Origin: Viscum album
Taxonomy: Eukaryota; Streptophyta; Magnoliopsida; Santalales; Viscaceae
Reading direction: 5' to 3'
NCBI GenBank assembly: GCA_963277665.1
Contig: OY728120.1
Span: forward strand, 943,751,195-943,815,194
Length of the DNA: 64,000 bases
Shown here piece by piece: positions 47,665 to 59,915 of this stretch. The number at the start of each line of letters is the position of its first letter. Positions within the stretch are counted from its first letter, which is position 1. The notes under the pieces are model-generated. The model worked only from the letters and a program-made list of their open reading frames with translations, was not told the origin of the DNA and made no database searches. A program made the translations under genes and the position numbers.

Positions 47665-50600
47665 TGTGACCCTAGCATATCATACGTGGATATTATATCA
47701 TTTTTATCACAGTTTATTAAATTACACAAACACATACCTTGAGAACGTATTTGAATACTGTACTTGGAAACAAGGAATCATAAACAACTAGAGCATAGGT
47801 AAACTACATAATCTCCCATTAAATTATCCATTATGAGTAAACTCCTTATACCTGTCATATGTAATACATTTCTTAATAACCTGTAAAAATGTAACATCAT
47901 AATGGGTGATTTTAGATTCTATGTATGGATAAACAAGGGATATATGTAATCCAAACATTAACATAAAGGTATAATAACATGAAAATACCATTTAAAACCT
48001 TTAACTTATATCAAATAACATGATATTGGGTTATGAAATAAATATTTGATGTTTATAAGACATGAAACAAAATTGAATCAAATAACATGTCTCATGTGTG
48101 AAAAATAGAATCCTAATACATAGTTTTTTGGATACATATATGCAAAGAAAATCATTTCCAATAATGTAAATTATCGCTACCAAGGATATCATAGGGGAAT
48201 GGGATCACTCCTCATACCATTGTTGTAGTGAAGTTTTACTTCCAATACCATTATATAAAACAAATTCCCTTACTGAATTGGGTCTACTCCCCATTACATC
48301 CCTTTTTATATCAGGAGATATAAATCTGTCCGAAATTCATTGGAGGGATATATAGGTACCAAACATCACAAAATGAAAATCATAAATATGTGTTCCTTGA
48401 GATTAGAAAACATTAATCAAATCATAACCCAGAAAATTAAATGGGATTCATAAAAATTGCATCCTATTTTAACCTATATAATAGAGAAAATTTTCATAAT
48501 CACTTCATTATTTCAACCCTGCATAACATGTGGATAAAGAAGTGTGTTTCATAATACTTTTTTAATGGAGGTACTCGGGGAATAGAAATAGGTTTCATAG
48601 ATATATTTTAATCATAAATAACTCAGATAAATAATAATAATGTTACCCTTGGTTCTTATCCCTAGTAATGAATAAATTATTAAAAATGATGTCTGCTTAA
48701 AAAGAAAATAATATTGAAGGATCAGTTGGAAACATTCATGAGGAAGGTAAAATTACATTGTAAATAAATTTTTACCAAAAAATTAATAAAATAATATCTA
48801 AATTATTTTCACTAAAAATGACTTTGAAAACATATAAAGGAATCTTTTAAATTCCATTTTAAAAATATATTGAGGAAAATAAGTTTTACACATTGAAAAA
48901 ACATTTTTTAAAACATACATCATTATTGAAATAAATTTCATAAAACCCTTGAAAACATATAAATAATTCTGGAAATAAAATAACATTCATGATAGTGGGA
49001 AATAATTTTTATGTTGTACATATTAAAATCGTGATTCCTTTTATGATTTATGAAAATTAAAATTGAGAATTATTTTGAAAATGACTTGAATATTCCATTA
49101 AATAAATTAAAAAAAAACAACATAGGAAAAATTTGTTTATAATTGATTTTAAGAATAAAAATAATTTAAATCATCTTTTAAAAAATGTTTTTGGTTGAAA
49201 AATAAGTTTTTGACTGAGGAGATAAATAATGATGGGGTTTTCAAAAAAAATTCCTTTCAACTCTTTGCTATATAAAGAGATAAAAATTATGTGAAAAATA
49301 TATTTTTATATAATATCCATAGGAGAAAAATATTTATCACTTTATTCATAAATTTATCCAAATATTTAATAATAAAAAACTTAGTTATAAATAATTTTGA
49401 TAAATGATCAGATTGTAACATAAAATCATTACCACATTCATAACATTAAATTTTAATCCCCATGAAAGAATAATACTTCCTGAATAATAAAATATCATCA
49501 GAATAAATAAATTCAAGATATTACATATAAAAGTGTAACAATATAATCCTTAAAAAAATAAGATAGGTGTAACCCATAACATATGTCTTGGCGAAAGAAA
49601 ATCAAGACAAAAATATCCCACCTTAAGCCTCGACTTCTTTCATACATTATTAGAAATCCTCTATAATAAATATATTTGTAATAAATATATATTATTGAAC
49701 TATAATAATATTTATCACACCATATATAACATTTTTATAACCTTATATTACCTGTTTATTAATAATTGTTTGTTAATGACACATTTTGGGCATTAAATGG
49801 TTTGTTTTTTTGTATTTTTTGATTTTTTTTGGTCTTAATAATTTGATAATTATTCCATCGTATATAGAATAATAAAAATTATATAATTATAATATATTTT
49901 CATCATTATGTAGTTATTGTAATTCATAAAATTTATATATAGAAAATGACAGGTCCATTAGGTTAGATACCCTAAGAGGGGAGTGAATCAGTGTATGAAA
50001 GATTAAAACAACTGTCCTTATTGATATTGTTTCACTTTTAAGAAAAACACACTTATCTCTCTTCCCTATAGAAAATTATAAATAGAAATTAAATCGTGCA
50101 TAGGACACATCTATTTTTATTTTTTTGTCCCTAATTGGGCTACATCCATAGAGCAGACACCGGTGAGGTTCTGATGTACCAAATTAACTAAAAGCGCACA
50201 GATGTTTACAATGTTCTAAGAGGACTCACTCTCCCTTCGGGTTTACAACAACTCACAATATGAAAGCCCACTTATCATTCCACTGATGTGTTCTCACAAC
50301 TTATTTAGAAGATATAATCACATTTTATAGACCTCTAGATATCTTCATTTTCATGGTTGAATTCTGCATACATAACTATTTCTAGATGCTCTATTGATCT
50401 ACAACATTCACCCACTGATGAATCTCACTTTTCCACAGAATTGATGTGGGAAACCTTGAATTTTTTCACTGTCCTTATTATTCCTTGGTCACAATTCTCA
50501 AGAATTGCTGGAAAAGTATCCTTTTTGTGTGAAATATGAACTACACTTTTCGCTCAAACTCAACAATTCTGTGCAATCATCATTTTACACACAATGTAAA

Positions 50601-53081
50601 CCTTTATGAGAAACACCAATTTTTACGCGCAAAGCCAAATTTTTCACATAAATCCCTTTACGTATTATTTACGCATACATAATCTTGGATCTCCCTTTAT
50701 AAATGATCTATTCTGAATGAGAGGGTCACTTCATATTTATAGTCAAAATCGACCATATGTGAAAACCAATCTTTGAGCACGTAATACTGTTCATGCATGA
50801 AAAACACATCTTCCGCATAACAACGTATTTCGCGCACCTCAAGACTTTTCCAATTTTCAATTTTCTGATATAGAAACATATATTTTGAGAAAAAATACAT
50901 TCCACAATTTTACCCCCCACTCCAATATTTTGTGCACCATCCATTTCCAAAAACACATCTCTTCATTTTTTGATTTTCTTGCCAAACGTTTTTGAAAACA
51001 CTAGAAAACAACGCCACCTTGTATCTACTCATTTTGTACCACCACTAGATCATCCATTCCATTATCTAGGTTCCTCTGTCAGTCTTAGATTTTCAACAAC
51101 ATCTCTTGAACCTGAAAAATTTTTCATTGAAGGCCCTTTTTTCAACAAACTGAAATTAGAAACCCAACTTTTGAACAAAAAAAACATCGAGTACCTTTTT
51201 TTTAAACAAACATAATCTCATAAAAAAAACGTCAATGTTTCCTTGGGGAATTTTTTCCTAACAGAATATAAAATGAACCGTTCTAGTAGATAGTGGGAAA
51301 ATAATACAAATGAACATTATTTCCATTTTCTTGTTGGATAGAAAGAAAAAATATATATATTAAAAAATTGAATAATTTACATATAAAATCTATCACATAT
51401 TTTCATTAAACACATCCTTATCACCATCCATGTAAATCATGAATGAATCTCATCACTTCACTTGGTTGTAGTCTGCCGTACACATGAGTGATGTTGTCGT
51501 ATTCCCACATAATGGAATATATGAAGGTATACATAAAATAATTATATTTAATAGGTAAAATAATATCATATATATCATATATAAACATTTAATATATCAT
51601 TATAACTATTTGGGGGATGCGGTAATGGAAATATGAATGACATCTGTTCGTGAGGTAGTAGTGCATTATACACAATAACAGTTATTTTGTAACACATTTG
51701 ATGGATGTGGATATGTTTTGAGGTCATAACCATAACATAATATGTTATTAGTATATTTAATATACCAATTATATTTTATCAACTTTTTTTAATAATAATT
51801 TCAGGAGGTGGAGGAATAAATATAATAAAAATGCTTGATGAAGGACATTACATATTTCTTGTGTAACCTTATTTGGTTCTTAAAAAATCCATCAAAGGTT
51901 TTATTTATGAACCAAATAATAATTATGATATTATATTAAAAATAATTTAATTTATTTATTATATTATTTTAATACCAAATAGGTTTGGAGGTATGATTAA
52001 GAGATGAGAATGGGTGGCCTTTCATAATAGGGGTGAGTGTAACACTAGTAAGTTTTTGAAAAGAAAAATGTGTGCCCATATTTTATCCTTATAAATGGAT
52101 AAAAATTAATTATTCAGGAATATTATAAATTTTTTTGATTAAATATGGTCTTTAAAAATATTTTACAAAATTTGATAGGTCATGCTAACCCATATCAGTT
52201 TTATTTATCCTCCCGAGAAACCCATTTTTATCTTAACTGTGGTACTTAATTATTACTATTTTTAGAATCTATTTTCGTAAAAGAGTAATTTTAAATTATT
52301 ATATAACAGATATTATTATGATTTCAAATATTAAATAATTTTTTTAAAATTAAATTTACATAAGTGGGAATTTTTTATTTAAAATTTATCCCACAAACAC
52401 GACAAAAAAACAACTTTTCATAATGAAAAGTTTCAAAATTTTACAATGTTGTTATATTAAAATTAAATATGATAAGTATTTCAATGACTTAAATTAAATT
52501 AATTGATATATTAGTTAACTAATTTTACTTTAAAACTAAATTAAAATTTGATTTTAAATTTATTAATAATTTAAACTAAAAGAATGTTTTCAATTAAAAT
52601 CCAATATTTTTCACTATTCTTCAAAAAATAAATCCATTCAATAAAATAATAAAAAATTCAACCTAAGATAATTTTGATATGTAGATTTTTAAATTTATTT
52701 TTATTTCATCGCATAATTTTTTTATAATTTCCAAAAAATAGTTATTTTATTGTTCACATAAGAATAGTTTTTTAAAAAAATTATATTTTTGAAACATATA
52801 AATACTTTTTTGAATAATTAAGTACTTGTTATCAATTTTTTTCTTTATGTAAAATCATTATTTTCAATATATATAAACTAGTTATTTTTATTCATATATC
52901 TATGTTTAATGGATAGTTTATAAGGATCAAATTTGAATAATATTAATAATTTATCATGGTTTTGTAAAAACTCAGTGTTACATGTAACGGATGAATAACC
53001 AGTGATGTGTGTAACACAAGCTATAAAAAAATAATTTATTTAAAAATACTAATTCCTAATAAATTGGGGTGATAAATTATA
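47665..53081 (-). repeat. Shared middle LTR of old tandem element
   Basis: Serves as 5' LTR of region A (start TGTGACCCTAGC next to a PBS) and 3' LTR of region B (end next to an 11-C run, a polypurine tract on the minus strand). Without the 1.3 kb insertion at 49947-51263 it is about 4.1 kb, close to the 4.5 kb of the left LTR. It aligns in blocks with 1-1104, 12659-12928 and 58089-64000. No coding signal. Confidence 0.65.
49947..51263. mobile_element. Solo LTR or short LTR element inside the shared LTR
   Basis: A 1317 bp block with TG...CA ends (TGACAGGTCCATTAGG to TTTTCCTAACA) and flanks GAAAA / GAATA, a one-mismatch duplication. The other LTR copies at about 450-480 and 62495-62560 lack it and run straight through, which gives an empty-site comparison. 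It contains the phrase CCCTAAGAGGGGAGTGAATCAG near its start. No internal coding domain is recognised; the small frames at 50357 and 50970 have no motif. Confidence 0.65.
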
Positions 53082-53092
53082 CCCCCCCCCCC
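53082..53092 (-). other. Polypurine tract of region B
   Basis: Eleven C on the plus strand (11 G on the minus strand) directly beside the LTR boundary. Region A has only a degenerate tract at the same place (39783-39790). The long pure run could also be slippage. Confidence 0.55.
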
Positions 53093-53339
53093 ACAATTAT
53101 TTCTACCATCAAAATTCATCACTCTAATACTAACAAATTGTAATAAAAATGCCTCTCCATTTCCTCAAGTTCCCACATTGCATCCTCAAACTGGTAGTTG
53201 TTTCACAAAACATTGACCATGTGAATACTCTTATTTCATAGAAAATTCATTGTATGGTCCAAATATCCATCAATTGATCCTCTTATTAAATACATTTCTC
53301 CAGTGGTATGACCTATGTGATCAGTACATGTGGTGGGTC

Positions 53340-54229
53340 ATGTATATAATTCCTCAAATGAGATACATGGAAGTCATCGTGGACTTGAGAGAGGTTTGGT
53401 TGAAGCAGCAACTAATTGGATATTATCCTGATATAATCCTGAATTTCAATGGTAATGGTATACCTAGGGATTAGTTTCCCATTATTCAAAGTTCTTGTAA
53501 CCTTATTTTGTGGGGAAATTATTAGAAACACCTTGTCACCAACATAAAATTCTAGATCACTCAGACGATTGTCAACATAACGTATCATCTAAAACTGAGC
53601 TCCCATGATGTGTTGGTGAAGTATATAATAGTCTTTTCTATTTGTTCAGTTATATCTGGTCCCTATATATTTCTTTATATAACATTTTTCAACCTTTTTG
53701 AATCTCTACACTTATTCTCATAGACTTATTAATAAGGATCCTTCTTAATTCATTAGAGCAATTTATTATTGTAATAAAACTAAATCATAGAAAGGTTTTG
53801 AACCCAGTCCCCATTTAAGTTAAAATAAAATTATCACATAATAACCTCTAGGGTTCCAATTTTTCTATTAGATCTACCATCATTTTCACAATGATACACA
53901 ACTTTAAATCTCTACTCAAAATCATGATCTTGTGGCTGACTTTTTGAGAACATTGAGGCAAACCCGGGATCCTAATCAGACAAAATCTAATATGGTACAT
54001 CATGAACACTTTCCACTAATTTAATTTATATACTGTTAACCTCATATAGAGAGAAACTTTTTCTGATAAAGATTATGTTTTCTGACATTGCAAGGCAATC
54101 AATTACTACCCATATTGCATAATTCCCATTAGTAGTTCCAGGGAGTCTAATGAAAAATTCCATGGTGTTTTCCCATTTCAATTCAAGTGTTGGTAATGGA
54201 AGTAACATTACATTAGACTTTTTTCTCAA
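53340..54229 (-). pseudogene. pol: Region B integrase remnant
   Basis: The open frame 54026-54229 reads LELKWENTMEFFIRLPGTTNGNYAIWVVIDCLAMSENIIFIRKSFSL, the start of the integrase core. The usual ISMDF appears as TMEFF, with catalytic Asp replaced by Glu. Downstream coding is traceable to the C-terminal block at about 53358-53400 but is full of stops. Confidence 0.72.
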
Positions 54230-55379
54230 AACATTTACATCGTGATATACTAATAATTAAGATACCAAATCTACGATATATCTCTTCTTGCGATCCCACC
54301 ATAAGTATTCTTTGAAATTTATATACATCTTTGGGCTTTTGGGATGAATAGAGAATGATAAACTATGATATTACTATAAATAATCCTTCTTCAAATAAGG
54401 TATGGATGGAATGAATACATTGTTAAAGAACCTTATAATTCTATCCTGATAGAGGTTAGATTCATATCTATTTGTATCATTCCCTTACATATCAATATTT
54501 TCATTCTATGTGCTATCAATATTCACATGGATGGATGGTTGATCATTCAATTAAAAAGATATTATATCTCTTCTTAATTCAATATTTTTATATTAAAAAT
54601 TTAAAAATCCATTAATATCATATCTTTAATGATCCTCATCATGGATAAGCTAGTATGATCCTCTTATCTCAATGCCTCAGCCACCTTATTTTCTTTCCCA
54701 TGGTGGTAATGTATTGAGTAGTGATAATATTTAATAAGATCTAAAAATATTATCTATAACATATTCAACTCTTTCTATGTGAATATATACGTTAAACATA
54801 TTTTATTAGTATATGTATCACACATTTATCCATGATGATAATTTATCCATATCTTTTATGTGATAATTAACATAGCTAACATTTAATAATGATTTGGGTG
54901 GTTTTTCTCATCATCCTTAAAATGTATTGAGAAATAATCTATAACCATATCATTGTACATAACAAAACAGCCCGATCCAGTCTTAGATGCATCGCTATAT
55001 ATTGAAAACCCTTAACTATATTATGATAATGCAAGAACATGTGGACTAACTAATATCCTCATACGTTCCTTAAATATTTCATCATATTCATCTATTTAGG
55101 TAACTTCCCTCCCTTCTGAGATAACATGGTGATTGAATTCGATTGTAAAGAGAAATTATTCACAAACCATTTATAATATGAATATTAACTAGGAAAAATA
55201 GATATACCAGTCATCAGGGTTGTTCTAGTCCAAAATTTAATAGCCTTCATATTTGATGGATCTACTAATATACAGTCTCTTGAGGTTATATGATCTAATA
55301 ATGACAACCTTTTCATCCAATATTCAAATTCTATAAATTATTAATATATTATATCATTTTGTAGAGACTTTTTTACATT

Positions 55380-55460
55380 TCTCAACTGATCATCATTGAA
55401 TTACATTCTAATTAAATAGATAAGAATATGATTTATAAATATTACAAAAAACTGATAAAG
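55380..55460 (-). pseudogene. pol: Region B reverse transcriptase palm remnant
   Basis: The minus strand reads LYQFFVIFINHILIY, equivalent to [12 protein letters not shown] with the catalytic DD changed to NH. Adjacent sequence (55590-55800) aligns with 42290-42480 in region A. Confidence 0.6.
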
Positions 55461-56394
55461 GAATCTCTGAAGAATCAATTCATTAAATTCATGATGATAG
55501 TGAGTGTAGTAGTAATATCATATGGGATCACTATATATTAATTGTGTATCAAATTTTTTCTATATTATATCATTTTTATTAACATCAGTTGATGGTATCC
55601 ATAATGAAGGTTGATCGTGGAATTGTATTGAGCTTCGTGCATTTGAAAAAATAGTTATTCAATATGGGTAGAGGGTATTTGTTCTTCATATTGATCTTAT
55701 TTAGCTCATAATAATCAATGAAATGTCACATGAATCCATCATTATTTTAATATAAAATAACATTTAAATCCCATGGTGAAACACCTTTCCGAATGAATCC
55801 CTTGTGACGTTTCACCTGGAGTTCCATTTGAAATTTCTGAAACTCAATTTGGAATAATCTATATGCATTATTTAAAATTTTTAAGGATTTATGAACGAGT
55901 TATATTATGAAATCAACTCCAAATATTGGAGGAATTCTCGGAAACTCTTATATAAAGGAATAAAAAAACTCTTGCATAATAGGTGCATCATCGATTGGTG
56001 AGTTTTTTTCCAATGATATGAGATAAATAACTCTATTAAAAAAGAACCACAGCTATATATCTATTTTGATTTCTATTCAATTTTAATATTTATCATTTTA
56101 CTAATAGATGATATTATTTTGGTATCGAATATAAAAATTGGATTTCCTTCATCATAAATTGATGTGTGATTTATGTAGAGAAATTCATTCAAGGCCTAAG
56201 ATAACATCAAATTAAACTAGAGGAAGAATGATCATATTTTTAGGAAGAACATTCCCACAAACTTCAACTAGAGTGTAATCCTAGACTTGAGATACAATGA
56301 TCATAACATAAATGATTTTTTTCATAATTATATATGTAATCATTTATGTGGAATCTTGATACCCATAGCAAGTTCTTAAAATGATAACTAATTG

Positions 56395-56425
56395 GTAGAT
56401 CCTGAATCAAGTAACACATTATAAA
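56395..56425 (-). pseudogene. pol: Region B protease active-site remnant
   Basis: The minus strand reads NVLLDSGSTN, matching the retropepsin VLLDTGATHSF block. Only this core is recognisable. Confidence 0.5.
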
Positions 56426-56539
56426 TTTAATAGTACATGATAATCATACCTTTCACCACATTGTTAAAACACTCCTCATCGTAAATATAAATTTCATGGT
56501 ACTTTTCTTTGTCTCTCGGTTTAATTGGTAATTTACATC

Positions 56540-57600
56540 CATCGTCATTATTGAAAAAAAAATTGCAACTTCTTTGAATAGAACACATACTTTGTGCATT
56601 TGAAATACAGGAGTATGGGTGGTTAATTCTATGCATTGTTATCTCTATTTATATTAGTAGTTATCTTCTTCCGATCACATTGGCAATTAATTTCATGATT
56701 ACATTTCATCCATAGTTCCAACATTTACTATTCCCCTTGAGACAATTTACTTCAATTTTCTTCCCACACAATGATCATAAAGAATATCTCACCTTCTTCT
56801 CTCCATGGTTTATATATTCACATTTTAATTCCATTTTTCTCTTATGATCAAATTCCAGATATTTATGTGTAACTCAAACATCAATTCCCACATCAATAAA
56901 ACACTAAAAAAATATTCAAGGCTACTGAATTCTTTTATGGATAACACAGAGAGAAGATATTGTTTTATGACACTTAATAATTGATCATCATTTCATTCAA
57001 ATTGGCTGATAATACCAGATTCATACCTCACAATTGTTATAAAATTTTCACTTATGTATTAATTGACTCATCATCCTTTTTCAGTATCTCAATGGGCTCT
57101 ATTTATATATTTCAATGATGAATTTGAGGAATGTAGTTGTTGAAATATAATTTCCGGAATACATCCCAATCCAACGAGTTAATTTAACCTTGTTGCCTCA
57201 TATTCTTGATAATAATTCTCCATTGAACCACATCACCATCCAAATGGGGGATAACCACAATGACTTTTCCCTTTTTCAAATAATGGATAATAGTAAATAT
57301 TTATTTATTGGTCTTGATCCAATTTTATGTAACTAGTGTGTCATAATACCCACTGATAGTAGGTGGATTTTTCTTTGAAAGTAATCAATAGAATTTTTTA
57401 CACTCTTTTTTTATTGGTATTATAGCATGATTCATTGATTTATAATGTATTTTGAGCATATGTACAAGATTTTACATTCTGAATCCCATAATGATTTCAT
57501 TACCATCCAGAAAATCACTAAATTTTCTATCACACTCATCATTAACATGGTTCCTCTAGGTTCATTTTATTGAAAAAAAATCCATAGTGTACGAAGCAAT
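56540..57600 (-). pseudogene. gag: Region B gag remnant
   Basis: The minus strand at about 57200-57270 reads VIVVIPHLDGDVVQWRIIIKNMRQQG, aligning to VVMAVYRLTGDADQGWSLIQNTK of element 2's gag. A cysteine-poor, lysine-rich knuckle region follows at 56680-56830. It is uninterrupted at the point where region A carries its 2.8 kb insertion. Confidence 0.6.
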
Positions 57601-58075
57601 AATCATATAGGGGAACCACGTAGTCATAAAGAATTACTTATATGATATTTAAATCTGGAAAAAATATTTTTAATATTTGACACCATAGTCTTAACCTAGT
57701 TCATTCATGGTCTTTAATCAAATCCAACATGATGGTTCATAAAGAGTTTCTAGATATCCAAATAATTTCCCATGATAGTTTCAAACTATGTGTGTAGAAG
57801 GGCCTATTATTCGGAACAATTTGATCATCGATTCTATCTCAATATTTCATTTTCGGATTAATTATCGTTAGGTACCTCTATTCCAGATCCACCTCCCCTT
57901 TTAATATCAAAAATGGGATGTAATTCCTCCAAAATCACTCACTCTATCTTTTACCAAAATTCAATGGGTGATTCATATACATTGATTCATCTTTATACTT
58001 ATCCTTATACATGTCCTTTGGGATCTCACTAATTTTTTCTCATTGTAGATTCTAATGGTTGACTAATAATATCCT

Positions 58076-58086
58076 ATGATACCAAC
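58076..58086 (-). other. Primer-binding site of region B
   Basis: The minus strand reads AGTTGGTATCATAGG here: a decayed tRNA-iMet site beside the LTR start at 58089, in the same arrangement as 47652-47665. Confidence 0.6.
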
Positions 58087-59915
58087 TATAGAGATCCCAG
58101 ATTATCATGCATCGAATATTACATCAATTTTTATGATTATTTATTACATTAAAAAAACATAAGCCTATAGATTTTTAATGTATAGTGACATTGGAAACAT
58201 GGAAACAAAAACTATTAGTACATAGGTAAAATACATCATCTCCCATAGTGGAATGGGTTCACTCCCTAAATCATCGAAGAAGAAAAGGTTCTCTAGAAAT
58301 ACCATCATAACAAAAAAATTCCCCTACTGAAATAGGTTCAATCCCCATTTTAGTCATTCATATATCATTATATATAAATAATTACCTATTTTATTGGAGG
58401 TTGAAATAGGGCTCACCCAACACATAATGAAAATAATAAATATGTGGTCCATAAGATCATATAGTATTCATCATATGAACACCCATAAAGAATGGTATCA
58501 ATGAACATTTCATCATATCATAACCTATGGAAAAGATACGGGACTCATAATCATTTAATCATTTAATCATTTTATAACCCATGGAGAAGAAAGCATCTCT
58601 CATAAGAATTTTCTCATGGTATTACCCATGGAAGAAAAATAAGATTCATAAATATATTTTCATCAGAAAATATTGAGATTAAAAAATAAGAATATTGAAC
58701 TAGGTTTATATCCACAATAAATTATAAGATGCATCAAAGGACATCATCTTAGACAGATAATGATTTTGATTGTTCACATGGAACATTTCTTCCGAAAAAT
58801 ATCTTTTCATTAAAAATAACTTTTCAATAACAAATATTCCTAAAATATTCTGGAAATCCATTACATTGAAAATAACATTGATAACTTATAAAAAATATAT
58901 ATTAAAATTAATATAAAATATTTTTTAAGGAAGATAACATTTTCCCTTTCTAAAACACTTTTTTTAAACGAAAAAAATTTTAAAAATAATTTTATTTGGA
59001 TATAACTTTTACAAATTATAATGTAACCTTAATATAATATAATGGTCAATATATCATGAAATCTGTTTCATTTTTTACATGTTAAAATTTTTATTCCTTC
59101 AATTTATTTGGTAAAACAAAAAAAGAGCATTGTACGGAATATGACATAAATATTACATTAAAAAATTTGTAAACATGTAAAATATGGGTAATAATAAATT
59201 TAATATATAAATAAAATGATAATAAAAATATTTTTAAAAATATTCTTAGAAAAAATGTTTTTTGAAGAAAAACATTTTTTTGACTAATGAGATACGTCAA
59301 GTTGATTTGTTTCACAAATCAATTCTTGTAAACTCTTGATTTTATAATGAGATAAAATTTGAGAGAAAAATATATTCTCATGAAATAACTACAATGGATT
59401 TAGATTTTTGAATTTCTTAATATATGGATCATAATATTTCATCATCAGAAACATAATCATAAACAATCCTGGTAAACGATGATATTTTAACATAAAATCA
59501 TTACCAGTTTGGTAACATAGAATTGTAATCCCCATTGCTGAATAACATTAAATGAATCATAAAAATTAATCGTAATAAATATATTCATGATATTACATTT
59601 TAATGGGTTTTTATATATGCCAAAAAAATTAATATAGGTACACAACATAACATATGTATCATGGAATTAAAATTGGGACAAAAATCCCTTGACTTGAGTA
59701 TTGCCATCCATTATACATGTTCAAAACACAGATATAATATATATAACATTATTATAAATATATTACATAAACATAATCATATATATCAGAACATATATTA
59801 CTTCCCTATGACGATTTATAAAATGTTTATTAACAATTTTAAATTAATGGCATGTTTTGGGAAATAACTCCATTGTATTTCAGGTATGTTTTGATTCTTT
59901 ATTTTCGGTACTCTT

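Larger units (their letters stand above)
53082..58088 (-). mobile_element. Old tandem element, internal region B (decayed gag-pol)
   Basis: Minus-strand interior, 5.0 kb, between the shared and right LTRs. Traces from right to left: gag (about 57080-57600), zinc-knuckle region (about 56540-56830), protease (about 56395-56425), reverse transcriptase (about 55100-55750), integrase (about 53340-54230). It is homologous to region A over its whole length but without the 2.8 kb insertion. No intact frame. Confidence 0.72.

Noticed and set aside
53082..53092. An eleven-C run as an assembly error
   Set aside because: Its place beside the LTR boundary on the proper strand makes a polypurine tract the simpler reading, although slippage cannot be excluded.
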